A stretch of 64,000 bases of DNA from Flavobacterium akiainvivens. Its GTDB lineage: Bacteria; Bacteroidota; Bacteroidia; Flavobacteriales; Flavobacteriaceae. Numbering within the stretch: the stretch's first letter is position 1; every line of letters begins with the position of its first letter. The translations under genes were made by a program, and so were the position numbers. The stretch spans positions 1,910,826 through 1,974,825 of the forward strand of contig NZ_LIYD01000005.1 of assembly GCF_001278115.1 (NCBI RefSeq). Reading direction: 5' to 3'. Under the pieces are notes generated by a model. That model saw only the letters and a program-made list of their open reading frames with translations. It was not told where the DNA came from and did no database searches. Of this stretch, positions 52,021 to 60,460 are shown piece by piece.

Positions 52021-52668
52021 TTACATTATTCTAACAATACGCGAACATATAGTCATAATTAATACCACTATACCAAGCAGCAAGATGATTTTAGCATGTT
52101 GACGGTTACTCCTGTTGTAGGTAAACACCCTTTCGCCATTAGGTAATGTTTTTTTAGAATAATACACCATATAACCCGTAAATATACCAAACAAACCGCC
52201 AAGAAGTGCCGTAAAATACCCAATAATAATCCATGCAATGCCTACTTCTTCGGGCTTTTCAAGTTCATACAACCGCTCCATTTCTTTCCTCTCTACTTCC
52301 TTATCATCAATTTGTTTACCCCTCTCTGCTAAAAGCCTCTTAGCCAGCACATAATCAATCTCACTCCATTCATCTTTTTTTTGAATCACTTCAAACAGCT
52401 CTTCATCGGTAAACGAAAAAAGATAGTAATCTTCCGGCAACTCGGCAATCCATTTACCCGCCTGCTCTTCCAGCAAAGCCTCTGCCCGCTTAAAATCGGC
52501 CGGGTTTAGCTGTATTTCATAGTCAGTAAAGGCACGCCCAAAACTACCGTCGAGTGATGCACCGTTATCGGCAAAACGGGTTACTATACCGTTGGCTTCC
52601 AGCAACTGTTGGGTTTCGCGGGCCTGGACGGCATTATTGTATTTTTTAAAAGAGACAAATTGTTGCAT
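52021..52668 (-). CDS. DUF2007-like membrane protein
   Basis: 215 aa from ATG 52668 (MQQFVSFKKYNN). The N-terminal ~65 residues are a DUF2007 ferredoxin-like fold (NAVQARETQQLLEANGIVTRFADNG, IQLNPADFKRAEALLEEQA). The rest is a charged helical segment and two membrane helices (AWIIIGYFTALLGGLFGIFTGYMVYY; IILLLGIVVLIMTICSRIV). DUF2007 proteins are thought to be signalling; function unknown. Confidence 0.8.
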   Translation of the reverse strand: MQQFVSFKKYNNAVQARETQQLLEANGIVTRFADNGASLDGSFGRAFTDYEIQLNPADFKRAEALLEEQAGKWIAELPEDYYLFSFTDEELFEVIQKKDEWSEIDYVLAKRLLAERGKQIDDKEVERKEMERLYELEKPEEVGIAWIIIGYFTALLGGLFGIFTGYMVYYSKKTLPNGERVFTYNRSNRQHAKIILLLGIVVLIMTICSRIVRIM

Positions 52669-52750
52669 GGCTGGTTTGTGATTTGCCCAAATATACCACA
52701 AAAACTTTTACGATTATTTTCTTACCTTTACCCTTTAAATTACAGCACAA

Positions 52751-54154
52751 ATGCCCGATACCCTTGTACTTTTAGCCGCTTTTATCATAGCCCTTGCCAT
52801 AGGCGTTTTTATAGGTAAAGCCCTGTTTACCGCTAAGGCCGCTGCCGATAAAAAGGTTATGGAAGAACGCCACAACAACCAGCAACTGCAATTGGAACAG
52901 CTTAAGGCACAGGCCCAAAGCGAAAAAGAGGTTATAAACAAGCAGTTTACCCTTATACAGCAGGAGCGCGATGGCCTGCGCCAGGAAAAAGATGTCCTTT
53001 CTATACAGCTTACCAAAAAGGAAACCGACTTTGACAACCTTTTGGAGCGCATGCGCGAACAACGCCAGGAAACTGATGAACTGCGCGAGAAATTTACCAA
53101 AGAGTTTGAAAACCTTGCCAATAAGATTCTTGAGGAAAAAAGCACCAAGTTTACCGAGCAAAACCGTGAAAACCTTAAGAACATCCTTTCTCCGTTACAG
53201 GAAAAAATACAGCTTTTTGAGCAAAAGGTTGAAAACACCCACAAGGAAAGTATTGATTATCACGCCGCGCTACGCCAGCAGATATCAGGCTTAAAAGATA
53301 TGAACGAGGCCATGAGCCGCGAAACCATTAACCTTACCCGCGCCCTCAAAGGCGATACAAAAATGCAGGGCAACTGGGGCGAACTGGTGCTGGAACGTGT
53401 ACTGGAAAAGTCGGGTCTGGAAAAAGGCCGTGAATATTATGTGCAGCAAAGCCATACTACTGAGGAAGGCAACCGCATTCAGCCGGATGTGGTAATTAAC
53501 CTGCCGGACGGCAAAAAAATGATTGTAGACAGCAAGGTGTCGCTTGTATCATACGAACGTTATGTAAATGAAGAAGATGACCCACTACGCATGGTACACC
53601 TTAAAGAGCACGTTAACTCCATTCGCCGCCACGTAGACCAGCTTAGCGAAAAGAATTATTACGACCTGTATCGCATAGAAAGTCCTGATTTCGTGCTGCT
53701 TTTCATACCTATGGAACCGGCATTTGCCATTGCTTTACGCGAAGATGCCACCCTTTACAACCGTGCTTTTGAGCGCAATATTGTTATTGTAACGCCAAGC
53801 ACGCTGCTGGCCACCCTGCGCACTATAGACAGCATGTGGACCAACCAGAAACAACAGGAAAATGCCTATGAAATTGCCCGACAGGCGGGTGCCCTTTACG
53901 ATAAATTTGAAGGCTTTATTAGCGACCTTACCAAAGTGGGCAACAAAATGCGCGATGCACAAAGCGAATACCAAAACGCTATGGGCAAACTGTTTGACGG
54001 CCGTGGCAATATCATTACCACCATAGAAAAGCTTAAAAAAATGGGTGCAAAGGCCAAGAAGTCGCTACCCGAAACCATACTAAACCGCGCCATTCAGCAG
54101 GAAGATGAATCGCTTTTTGAAGACGAAAATACTAATCCCACCCTACTACCCTAA
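52751..54154 (+). CDS. rmuC: DNA recombination protein RmuC
   Basis: 467 aa. A short N-terminal membrane helix (VLLAAFIIALAIGVFIGKAL), a long coiled coil (about 35-170, Glu/Gln/Lys-rich heptads), then the RmuC nuclease-like domain: MQGNWGELVLERVLEKSGLEKGREY, VVINLPDGKKMIVDSKVSL and FLLFIPMEPAFAIAL. It limits DNA inversions at repeats in E. coli. Followed 3 nt later by the thioesterase gene. Confidence 0.95.
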   Translation: MPDTLVLLAAFIIALAIGVFIGKALFTAKAAADKKVMEERHNNQQLQLEQLKAQAQSEKEVINKQFTLIQQERDGLRQEKDVLSIQLTKKETDFDNLLERMREQRQETDELREKFTKEFENLANKILEEKSTKFTEQNRENLKNILSPLQEKIQLFEQKVENTHKESIDYHAALRQQISGLKDMNEAMSRETINLTRALKGDTKMQGNWGELVLERVLEKSGLEKGREYYVQQSHTTEEGNRIQPDVVINLPDGKKMIVDSKVSLVSYERYVNEEDDPLRMVHLKEHVNSIRRHVDQLSEKNYYDLYRIESPDFVLLFIPMEPAFAIALREDATLYNRAFERNIVIVTPSTLLATLRTIDSMWTNQKQQENAYEIARQAGALYDKFEGFISDLTKVGNKMRDAQSEYQNAMGKLFDGRGNIITTIEKLKKMGAKAKKSLPETILNRAIQQEDESLFEDENTNPTLLP

Positions 54155-54157
54155 ACC

Positions 54158-54703
54158 ATGGAACAGCGTTACCAGAAAGTAAGTGCCAGCAAAGTAACCA
54201 TAAGCGAACTGATGCTACCCAGCCACCAAAACTTCAGCGGAAAAATACACGGGGGCTACATCCTTATGCTTATGGACCAGATTGCCTTTGCCGCAGCGTC
54301 TAAATACAGTGGCAGCTACTGTGTTACGGCCAGTGTAGACACGGTTGACTTTCTTAACCCTATTGAAGTAGGCGAACTGGTTACGCTAAAGGCATCGGTT
54401 AATTATGTGGGTAACAGCAGCATGATTGTAGGCATCCGCGTTACCAGCGAAAACATACAAACCGGGGTAGAAAAGCACTGTAATTCTTCATATTTTACCA
54501 TGGTGGCAAAAGATGCTAACGGCAACAATGTTACCGTACCTGCCCTGGAGCTTAGCAGCCATACTGATGTGCGCCGTTTTTACAATGCCTTAAAGCGCAT
54601 TAGCCTTAAAAATGAGCGTAGCCGCCATGAGGAAACCTTTAACCACAGAAGCCCCGAAGCTATTGACGGCTTAAAAGGATATCGTGTAAAGCTGGAGTTA
54701 TAG
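54158..54703 (+). CDS. acyl-CoA thioesterase (hotdog fold)
   Basis: 181 aa. The hotdog motif NFSGKIHGGYILMLMDQIAFAAASKYSG, DTVDFLNPIEVGELVTLKASVNYVGNSSMIVGIRV and the late SYFTMVAKD match the YciA/BACH-type family. It hydrolyses acyl-CoA in the cytosol; chain preference unknown. Co-transcribed with rmuC by position only. Confidence 0.9.
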   Translation: MEQRYQKVSASKVTISELMLPSHQNFSGKIHGGYILMLMDQIAFAAASKYSGSYCVTASVDTVDFLNPIEVGELVTLKASVNYVGNSSMIVGIRVTSENIQTGVEKHCNSSYFTMVAKDANGNNVTVPALELSSHTDVRRFYNALKRISLKNERSRHEETFNHRSPEAIDGLKGYRVKLEL

Positions 54704-54712
54704 GTATTTTTA

Positions 54713-54720
54713 TATATTTG
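54713..54720 (+). promoter_or_regulatory. -7 box for the cytochrome gene
   Basis: TATATTTG, perfect TAnnTTTG, ends 21 nt before ATG 54742. It supports that start over the upstream TTG inside the box. Confidence 0.5.
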
Positions 54721-54741
54721 CGCCTCAACACGTTACTTTAC

Positions 54742-55830
54742 ATGAAAAAACTGTACACCAAGGCGCTTATAGCGGTTACTGCCATTTCTGCTATTTTATA
54801 TTCCTGTGGTAAAGATGATGCAGAAGAGTATATCCCCCTGCCCGAAAGCCCCGTAGTACTCGACCCTGAAGCTGAGCCTCACCCAAAACTATCTGATTAC
54901 CACTTTTTTGAGGGCGAGCTTAAAAACCTCGAACCGGCTTATGGCGTTTTACCTTATGACCTAAACAGTAGCCTGTTTACTGATTATGCGCTTAAAAAAC
55001 GCTTCATATGGATGCCTGCCGGCCAAACCGCCCATTACACTACCGATGGACAGGTACCTGATTTTCCTGTGGGTACGGTGCTTATCAAGAATTTTTATTA
55101 TGAAAACACCCTGCCCAATAATACCACAATCATTATAGAAACCAGGTTGCTTATTAAAAAGGCTGCAGGCTGGCACATGGCCAATTATGTTTGGAATGAT
55201 GCCCAGACCGAAGCCGAGCTGAACACAACAGGAGGTACAAAAGAAATTACATGGATGCACAACGGTGTGGAAGATAGTGTTGATTATAAAATACCTACTC
55301 ACAACCAGTGTATGCAGTGTCACGCCCAAAACGATATTGAAATGCCTATTGGGCCTAAGCCACAAAACATTAATAAAATGTATGCTTACGCCGATGGCAG
55401 CATGAACCAGCTGGCCAGGTGGAAACAGTTTGGCTATCTTGATACCTATCCGCAGCAAATACTTAGCACCGTAAACTGGGAAGATACTGCACAGCCGCTT
55501 GAACTGCGCGTGCGTTCTTATCTTGATGTAAACTGTGCACACTGCCACACCCAGGGGGCAGACTGCGGCTATACCCCTATGGACTTAGCTTTTGCTAACA
55601 GCATTACCCCTGAAAACCTGGGCATTTGCCGTGAGCCTGTTGATTTTGTATCGGGCAGGGAAGAATATATTGTAAGTGGCCAGGAAACAGCTAACTCTTT
55701 AATGTACTGGCGCATGAACAACACCATACAAGCAGAAATGATGCCGCCTCTGGGCCGCGTTACCATACATACCGAAGGAGTTCAGCTTATAGAAGAATGG
55801 ATTAACGCAATGGAAAGTCCTTGCCCATAA
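54742..55830 (+). CDS. SO2930-family diheme c-type cytochrome
   Basis: 362 aa, lipoprotein signal (lipobox ILYSC). Two CxxCH heme sites: CMQCH (about 191) and CAHCH (about 262). PYDLNSSLFTDYALKKRFIWMPAG, TRLLIKKAAGWHMANYVWND and HNQCMQCHAQNDIEMPIGPKPQNIN are characteristic of the SO2930 family. Function unknown; exported electron carrier. In other genomes the family often sits beside a parallel beta-helix protein, which is absent here. Confidence 0.88.
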   Translation: MKKLYTKALIAVTAISAILYSCGKDDAEEYIPLPESPVVLDPEAEPHPKLSDYHFFEGELKNLEPAYGVLPYDLNSSLFTDYALKKRFIWMPAGQTAHYTTDGQVPDFPVGTVLIKNFYYENTLPNNTTIIIETRLLIKKAAGWHMANYVWNDAQTEAELNTTGGTKEITWMHNGVEDSVDYKIPTHNQCMQCHAQNDIEMPIGPKPQNINKMYAYADGSMNQLARWKQFGYLDTYPQQILSTVNWEDTAQPLELRVRSYLDVNCAHCHTQGADCGYTPMDLAFANSITPENLGICREPVDFVSGREEYIVSGQETANSLMYWRMNNTIQAEMMPPLGRVTIHTEGVQLIEEWINAMESPCP

Positions 55831-55842
55831 ACACGGTATAAA

Positions 55843-55878
55843 ACAAAAAAGACCGCCTTGTTCAGGCGGTCTTTTTTG
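55843..55878. terminator. bidirectional terminator
   Basis: AAGACCGCC / GGCGGTCTT (55849-55873), 7-nt loop, A-run before and T-run after, between convergent genes. Confidence 0.92.
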
Positions 55879-55895
55879 TATATAAAATAAGAAAA

Positions 55896-56411
55896 TTATA
55901 TCCTTTTAAGGTTTTGCTTCATCATGGCAACCTGGTCTTTCAGCATATTTTGCTTGTCCAGTTTTTTAACATCGGCAAGTAGTGCGGTAGCCTCAATTTT
56001 ACGGCGTTTGCTTATGGCAATACCGGCAAGGTTAAGTTTTGCCATAGCCAGGTCCTGGTCCATATTAAGGCCAAGCTCTACTGCTTTTTTAAGATGTTTT
56101 TCAGCTTGGTTAAGGTTAGTCTGGCTCAGCATAAGGCCGTTAAGGTAATAATAGTAGCCTTCCTGCTTTTGGACAAGGGCAGCATGCGGGTCTTTTATTT
56201 TATCAAGCCATTTTTTAGCACCGTCAAAATCCTGTTTTCTTAGCTTAAAGAACGCCAGGATAATAATTTCATTTTTAAAATACAGCAGTACAAATATTAA
56301 AGAAAGTAATATTAAAAAAATGCCGTTGCCTATGTTGCTTTCTGTAAATTGCCACACTGCAACGCCTATAAGTAGTGCTGTTATTACCAGCTTGATATTT
56401 TTATTGAACAT
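55896..56411 (-). CDS. TPR-like membrane protein
   Basis: 171 aa. Two closely spaced N-terminal membrane helices (LVITALLIGVAVWQF; NGIFLILLSLIFVLLYF) then a soluble part with helical-hairpin repeats of TPR type (YYYYLNGLMLSQTNLNQAEKHLKKAVELG, then AMAKLNLAGIAISKRRKIEATALLADVKKL). Common in Flavobacteriia beside rpmH; function unknown. Confidence 0.8.
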   Translation of the reverse strand: MFNKNIKLVITALLIGVAVWQFTESNIGNGIFLILLSLIFVLLYFKNEIIILAFFKLRKQDFDGAKKWLDKIKDPHAALVQKQEGYYYYLNGLMLSQTNLNQAEKHLKKAVELGLNMDQDLAMAKLNLAGIAISKRRKIEATALLADVKKLDKQNMLKDQVAMMKQNLKRI

Positions 56412-56476
56412 AATTATTGTAATTTTGCGGCTGCAAATGTAACAATTTCAATTAGAAATATTTTTTAATAAAGGAG

Positions 56477-56506
56477 TTGCACATAAAAAAAACCTTTGTA
56501 TATTTG
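56477..56506 (+). promoter_or_regulatory. rpmH promoter
   Basis: TTG (56477-56479), 19 nt, TATATTTG (56499-56506), 72 nt before the ATG. Confidence 0.75.
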
Positions 56507-56578
56507 CACTCGGTTTTAGAAAAACGGTAATCTAAAGTCCCGCTAACGATATTTCACAAAGATTAAAGATACAAAGCA

Positions 56579-56740
56579 ATGAGTAAGAGAACTTTTCAAC
56601 CATCAAAAAGAAAAAGGAGAAACAAGCACGGTTTTATGGAAAGAATGGCATCTGCCAACGGTAGAAAAGTGCTTGCTCGCAGAAGGGCTAAAGGCCGCCA
56701 CAAACTAACTGTTTCTAGCGAACCACGCCACAAAAAATAA
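56579..56740 (+). CDS. rpmH: 50S ribosomal protein L34
   Basis: 53 aa, very basic. [20 protein letters not shown], then [25 protein letters not shown], the canonical L34 sequence, with a short C-terminal extension (SSEPRHKK) usual in Bacteroidetes. Component of the large ribosomal subunit. Own promoter and terminator. Confidence 0.98.
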   Translation: MSKRTFQPSKRKRRNKHGFMERMASANGRKVLARRRAKGRHKLTVSSEPRHKK

Positions 56741-56760
56741 TGTTTGAAACAAAACATAAT

Positions 56761-56796
56761 AAAGGTGTTACTTATTTTTGGTAACGCCTTTTTTTA
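56761..56796 (+). terminator. terminator after rpmH
   Basis: AAAGGTGTTAC / GTAACGCCTTT stem (one G-U) then a T-run. Confidence 0.85.
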
Positions 56797-56802
56797 TACC
56801 TA

Positions 56803-56938
56803 AGCCCACCCTAACCCCTCCCCGAAAGGGAGAGGAACAGCTACACTGCACCCTTATATATAGAGAGTGTAAACAATTTTTGAAAAAATATCAGCCCTTT
56901 ACTCCCCTCTCCTTTGGAGAGGGGTTGGGGGAGAGGCT
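56803..56938. repeat. REPIN-like element upstream of carB
   Basis: Left unit: head AGCCCACCCTAA plus a CCCTCCC/GGGAGAGG-type hairpin (56803-56835). Right unit on minus: head AGCCTCTCCCCCAA plus CCCCTCTCC-AAA-GGAGAGGGG (56904-56938). Spacer 68 bp. Same family as 14114-14213 and 23047-23193. Confidence 0.7.
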
Positions 56939-56955
56939 AAAAAACCGTAAATTTG
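56925..56955 (+). promoter_or_regulatory. carB promoter, -33 box inside the repeat
   Basis: TAAATTTG at 56948-56955 (perfect -7) with TTG 56925-56927, 20 nt away. The TTG lies within the right unit of the REPIN-like element, so the repeat may supply part of the promoter. Confidence 0.55.
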
Positions 56956-57005
56956 CACAGCGCCTTTTGGGGCTGTAAATTAAATAACACAACTACACAA
57001 TACAA

Positions 57006-59858
57006 ATGCCAAAAGACACATCTATTAAATCGGTACTAATTATCGGCTCAGGCCCAATCGTTATCGGACAAGCCTGTGAATTTGACTACGCGGGGTCGCA
57101 ATCGGCACGTTCATTAAGAGAAGAAGGCATAGAGGTTATACTTATAAACTCTAACCCTGCCACTATTATGACCGACCCAAGTATGGCCGACCAGATTTAC
57201 CTGAAGCCACTTACCACCAAGTCTATAATAGAAATTCTTAAAGCACACCCAAATATTGATGCCGTATTGCCTACAATGGGTGGCCAGACCGCACTAAACC
57301 TGTGCCTTGAAGCCGAAGAAAAAGGCATTTGGAACGATTTTAACGTGCGCCTTATAGGTGTAGACGTTAACGCCATAAACATTACCGAAGACCGCGAACA
57401 GTTTAAACAGCTGCTTGAGCGTATAGAAATACCTGCTGCACCGGCTAAAACAGCTAACTCTTTCCTAAAAGGTAAAGAAATTGCACAGGAGTTTGGGTTC
57501 CCGCTTGTAATTCGCCCATCGTTTACGCTGGGGGGTACAGGGGCCGCTTTTGTTCACAAAAAAGAAGACTTTGATGAGCTGCTTACACGCGGCCTTGAAG
57601 CCAGCCCAATACACGAGGTGCTTATAGACAAGGCGCTTTTCGGCTGGAAAGAATATGAGCTGGAACTGCTTCGCGATAAAAACGATAACGTTGTGATTAT
57701 CTGTTCTATCGAAAACATGGATCCTATGGGCATACACACCGGCGACAGTATAACCGTTGCCCCTGCCATGACCCTTAGCGACACCACATTCCAGAAAATG
57801 AGGGACATGGCCATAAAAATGATGCGCAGCATAGGCAACTTTGCCGGCGGTTGTAACGTGCAGTTTGCCGTGAGCCCTGATGAAAAAGAAGACATTGTAG
57901 CCATCGAAATCAACCCGAGGGTATCACGCTCATCGGCTCTGGCATCTAAGGCTACAGGCTACCCTATTGCTAAAATAGCCACCAAGCTTGCTTTAGGCTA
58001 CAACCTTGATGAACTACAAAACCAGATTACCAAGTCTACATCGGCCCTGTTTGAGCCTACGCTTGACTACGTGATTGTAAAAATACCACGCTGGAACTTT
58101 GACAAGTTTGAAGGTGCCGACCGCACACTGGGCCTTCAGATGAAATCAGTTGGTGAGGTTATGGGCATTGGCCGCTCGTTCCAGGAGGCGCTGCACAAGG
58201 CTACACAGTCGCTTGAAATTAAGCGTAACGGCCTTGGCGCTGATGGTAAGGGCTACACTAACTATGAGCAGATTATAGACAAACTTACCCACGCAAGCTG
58301 GGACCGTGTGTTTGTAATTTATGATGCGATACAAATGGGCATACCGTTGAGCCGCATTCACGAAATTACACAAATAGATATGTGGTTCCTGAAGCAGTAT
58401 GAAGACCTGTACCTGCTTGAAAAAGAAATTTCTACCTATAAAATAGCCGACCTTCCTAAAGAACTGCTTCTTGAAGCCAAACAAAAAGGCTTTGCCGACA
58501 GGCAGCTGGCCCACATGATGGGTTGCCTTGAAAGCGAAGTTTACAACAAGCGCGAAGAAACGGGCATTAAGCGTGTGTACAAACTGGTAGACACCTGCGC
58601 AGCTGAATTTGAGGCAAAAACACCTTACTACTACTCTACTTTTGAGGCTGAAATTGAAAAGGCAGACGGTACTAAATATGTACATAACGAAAGTATAGTA
58701 TCTGACCGCAAAAAGGTTGTGGTACTGGGCTCTGGCCCTAACCGCATAGGCCAGGGTATTGAATTTGACTACTCTTGTGTGCACGGTGTGCTTGCAGCCA
58801 GCGAGTGCGGCTACGAAACCATTATGATTAACTGTAACCCTGAAACGGTTTCAACAGATTTTGATACGGCAGACAAGCTGTACTTTGAGCCGGTATTCTG
58901 GGAGCATATATATGACATTATCCGCCATGAGAAGCCGGAGGGCGTTATTGTGCAGCTGGGTGGCCAAACCGCCCTTAAGCTTGCCGAAAAGCTTGACCGC
59001 TATGGCATTAAGATATTAGGCACAAGCTTTGATGCGCTTGACCTTGCCGAAGACCGTGGCCGTTTCAGCGAGCTGCTTAGCGAGCTTAACATACCATTCC
59101 CTAAGTTTGGTGTGGCAGAAAGTGCAGACGAAGCCAGCAAGCTTGCCGATACGCTTGACTTCCCGTTACTGGTAAGGCCAAGTTATGTACTGGGTGGCCA
59201 GGGCATGAAGATTGTAATCAACAAACAGGAGCTTGAAGAGCACGTAATTGACCTGCTTAAGAGCATACCGGGCAACAAACTATTGCTTGACCACTACCTT
59301 GATGGTGCCATTGAAGCTGAGGCAGATGCCATTTGCGACGGAGAAGATGTATACATCATTGGTATCATGGAGCACATTGAACCATGCGGCGTGCACAGTG
59401 GCGACAGTAACGCTACCCTGCCACCGTTTAACCTGGGCGAGTTTGTAATGCAACAGATAAAAGACCACACCAAAAAGATTGCGCTTGCACTTAAAACGGT
59501 AGGGCTTATCAACATACAGTTTGCCATTAAAGATGATATTGTGTACATAATTGAGGCCAACCCAAGGGCGAGCCGTACCGTGCCGTTTATCGCGAAAGCA
59601 TACGGTGAGCCTTATGTAAACTATGCTACCAAAGTAATGCTGGGTGCTAAAAAGATAAAAGACTTTAGCTTTAACCCGCAACTTAAAGGATATGCCATTA
59701 AGCAACCGGTATTCTCATTCAACAAATTCCATGGTGTAAACAAAAAGCTTGGGCCAGAGATGAAATCTACAGGCGAAAGCATCCTGTTTATAGACGACCT
59801 TAAGGATGACCAGTTCTATGAGTTGTACAGCCGCAGAAAAATGTACCTGAGCAAGTAA
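57006..59858 (+). CDS. carB: carbamoyl-phosphate synthase large subunit (short form)
   Basis: 950 aa. Two ATP-grasp halves: VLIIGSGPIVIGQACEFDYAG and VVVLGSGPNRIGQGIEFDYS open the carboxy-phosphate and carbamoyl-phosphate modules; PSFTLGGTGAAFV and PSYVLGGQGMKIV are the paired Gly-rich loops. It uses bicarbonate, glutamine-derived ammonia and 2 ATP for pyrimidine and arginine synthesis. E. coli CarB is 1073 aa; here the C-terminal ~120-residue MGS-like allosteric domain is missing, ending RRKMYLSK. The same short form occurs in flavobacteria as far as I know. carA is not in the window. Confidence 0.95.
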   Translation: MPKDTSIKSVLIIGSGPIVIGQACEFDYAGSQSARSLREEGIEVILINSNPATIMTDPSMADQIYLKPLTTKSIIEILKAHPNIDAVLPTMGGQTALNLCLEAEEKGIWNDFNVRLIGVDVNAINITEDREQFKQLLERIEIPAAPAKTANSFLKGKEIAQEFGFPLVIRPSFTLGGTGAAFVHKKEDFDELLTRGLEASPIHEVLIDKALFGWKEYELELLRDKNDNVVIICSIENMDPMGIHTGDSITVAPAMTLSDTTFQKMRDMAIKMMRSIGNFAGGCNVQFAVSPDEKEDIVAIEINPRVSRSSALASKATGYPIAKIATKLALGYNLDELQNQITKSTSALFEPTLDYVIVKIPRWNFDKFEGADRTLGLQMKSVGEVMGIGRSFQEALHKATQSLEIKRNGLGADGKGYTNYEQIIDKLTHASWDRVFVIYDAIQMGIPLSRIHEITQIDMWFLKQYEDLYLLEKEISTYKIADLPKELLLEAKQKGFADRQLAHMMGCLESEVYNKREETGIKRVYKLVDTCAAEFEAKTPYYYSTFEAEIEKADGTKYVHNESIVSDRKKVVVLGSGPNRIGQGIEFDYSCVHGVLAASECGYETIMINCNPETVSTDFDTADKLYFEPVFWEHIYDIIRHEKPEGVIVQLGGQTALKLAEKLDRYGIKILGTSFDALDLAEDRGRFSELLSELNIPFPKFGVAESADEASKLADTLDFPLLVRPSYVLGGQGMKIVINKQELEEHVIDLLKSIPGNKLLLDHYLDGAIEAEADAICDGEDVYIIGIMEHIEPCGVHSGDSNATLPPFNLGEFVMQQIKDHTKKIALALKTVGLINIQFAIKDDIVYIIEANPRASRTVPFIAKAYGEPYVNYATKVMLGAKKIKDFSFNPQLKGYAIKQPVFSFNKFHGVNKKLGPEMKSTGESILFIDDLKDDQFYELYSRRKMYLSK

Positions 59859-59902
59859 GACATCAGTCGAAAGACAAAAGTCAGAAAGTCGAAAGGCTAT
59901 AT

Positions 59903-59934
59903 AAAAAAACCTCCGCAATGTGGAGGTTTTTTTT
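59903..59934. terminator. bidirectional terminator after carB
   Basis: AACCTCC / GGAGGTT (59908-59928), 7-nt loop, A-run and T-run on each side. Confidence 0.9.
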
Positions 59935-60406
59935 ATGACTTATATCGTGCTAAGAGTAAATCTACCCTGCGTTTATTATATTGCTGCAACAGCGCCGGAT
60001 ACAAATGAAACAGCGTATTGGCAATAAATAAGGGCACTATTATTCCTGTAAGGTAATTTGCTAAAAAGCTTGCTGATATAACCATTAGCCCAAGTGCGAA
60101 ACCTATAAGGTGGCTAATTTCGGCATTGGTCATTTCAGCGCGCAGCCACAGCAGCTTTTCACGCCCTTTGGCTTTATCCAGCTTTAAAGCGGGGTTTAAA
60201 AACTTCCAGAAAGAATGTAAAATAATATAGCGCAATACCGTTACACCCAGTATTTTATTGAGTTTTTCATTCTTAATAAAATTCAGATGTGTAAGCCTGG
60301 CATAAAACGGCTTATTTATTATAGCCTTATTTACAATCATACCCACTATGGCAAAAGTAAAAACTATAGATATTGATGCACTTACAAACCCTGTGACAAC
60401 GGCCAT
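59933..60406 (-). CDS. CrtO-like (glycosyl-4,4'-diaponeurosporenoate acyltransferase-like) membrane protein
   Basis: 157 aa from ATG 60406; the open frame upstream runs through the S9-peptidase terminator and is rejected. Three or four membrane helices. The end motif ANTLFHLYPALLQQYNKRRVDLLL resembles the N-x3-H-x-YP-x2-LQ-x-YN-R signature of CrtO-type acyltransferases, and HSFWKFLNPALKLD precedes. It may act on membrane lipids or carotenoid glycosides, but specificity is unproven. Confidence 0.6.
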   Translation of the reverse strand: MAVVTGFVSASISIVFTFAIVGMIVNKAIINKPFYARLTHLNFIKNEKLNKILGVTVLRYIILHSFWKFLNPALKLDKAKGREKLLWLRAEMTNAEISHLIGFALGLMVISASFLANYLTGIIVPLFIANTLFHLYPALLQQYNKRRVDLLLARYKS

Positions 60407-60423
60407 ACAATCAGGTTTTAAAA

Positions 60424-60453
60424 AGAATCCCCCTGCCATAGCAAGGGGGATTT
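60424..60453 (-). terminator. terminator after the S9 peptidase
   Basis: AATCCCCCT / AGGGGGATT stem (60426-60452), followed on the minus strand by TCTTTTTAAAA. Confidence 0.8.
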
Positions 60454-60460
60454 GTAATTA

